Below, one piece after another: positions 6,865 through 6,958 of a stretch of DNA of 6,958 nt; position 1 is the first letter of the stretch, and each line of letters starts with the position of its first letter. The notes beneath the pieces were generated by a model that saw nothing but the letters and a program-made list of their open reading frames with translations, had not been told where the DNA came from and did not search any database. A program made the translations under genes and the position numbers. Origin of the DNA: an uncultured Verrucomicrobiales bacterium (GTDB lineage Bacteria; Verrucomicrobiota; Verrucomicrobiia; Verrucomicrobiales; Akkermansiaceae); contig CALFDI010000298.1 in the NCBI GenBank assembly GCA_937952875.1, positions 1-6,958 of the forward strand, in the 5' to 3' direction.

Positions 6865-6958
6865 ATGAAAGCTACATCAATGGTCTTCAGCTCAGGAGCC
6901 CTTGAAGACTATCGTCTTTCTCAATTCATAAGGTCTGAAACCAACGCTGAGATGGGGG
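6865..6958 (+). CDS. N-terminal fragment of an unidentified protein, possibly PurL-like
   Basis: An open frame begins at ATG 6865, with an alternative in-frame ATG at 6880, and runs off the right edge after 31 codons, so only the N-terminus is visible. It is divergent from the PEP-CTERM gene with 50 nt between the starts, a usual place for a gene start. There is no Shine-Dalgarno. The stretch SGALEDYRLSQFI loosely recalls the N-terminus of large phosphoribosylformylglycinamidine synthase (E. coli PurL: SPALSAFRINKLL), and starting at 6880 would bring the N-terminal lengths closer. With four identities in thirteen positions this is only a hint. No signal peptide is evident. It may be a spurious ORF. 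Confidence 0.35.
   Translation, partial: MKATSMVFSSGALEDYRLSQFIRSETNAEMG

Overview
The window most likely comes from a member of the Verrucomicrobiota (inference). The main clue is a secreted protein with a YEGFNY start to its mature chain and a VPEP + hydrophobic segment + RRR tail, a combination common among PEP-CTERM proteins of that phylum. Most genes here have no clear Shine-Dalgarno sequence. No plasmid, phage, IS, CRISPR or RNA gene is visible.

Layout. (1) Positions 3-3353 hold two plus-strand genes 27 nt apart. The first is the C-terminal part of a DUF3352-like protein whose start lies outside the window. The second is an exported 747-residue protein built of FG-GAP/VCBS-type beta-propeller repeats. 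Both are visibly more AT-rich than the housekeeping block that follows. (2) A 207-nt spacer leads into xerC (3561-4433), a chromosome-dimer resolution recombinase with all catalytic residues. After 38 nt comes a GlcD-type FAD-dependent 2-hydroxyacid dehydrogenase (4472-5836) with a GTG start. (3) On the minus strand, converging on glcD, is a PEP-CTERM gene (5868-6814). It is split into two frames by a perfect 38-bp tandem duplication; deleting one copy restores a continuous 302-residue protein. (4) Divergent from it, a plus-strand ORF starts at 6865 and runs off the window.

The genes do not form one obvious pathway. The secreted pair at the left and the PEP-CTERM gene at the right concern the cell envelope or exterior. 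xerC and glcD are core genes that may share a transcript. No exosortase, FtsK, dif site, GlcE or GlcF is in view.

The most notable signal is the split PEP-CTERM gene. The duplication looks very recent (identical copies) and is bounded by a 5-bp microhomology. The shifted frame reaches a G GGG GGA heptamer in the exact phase for a -1 ribosomal shift back to the native frame, followed by an 8-bp stem-loop. A decayed gene, a phase-variable gene, a recoded gene and an assembly artefact all remain possible; simple inactivation or an artefact is the default. I found no convincing new multi-gene system.
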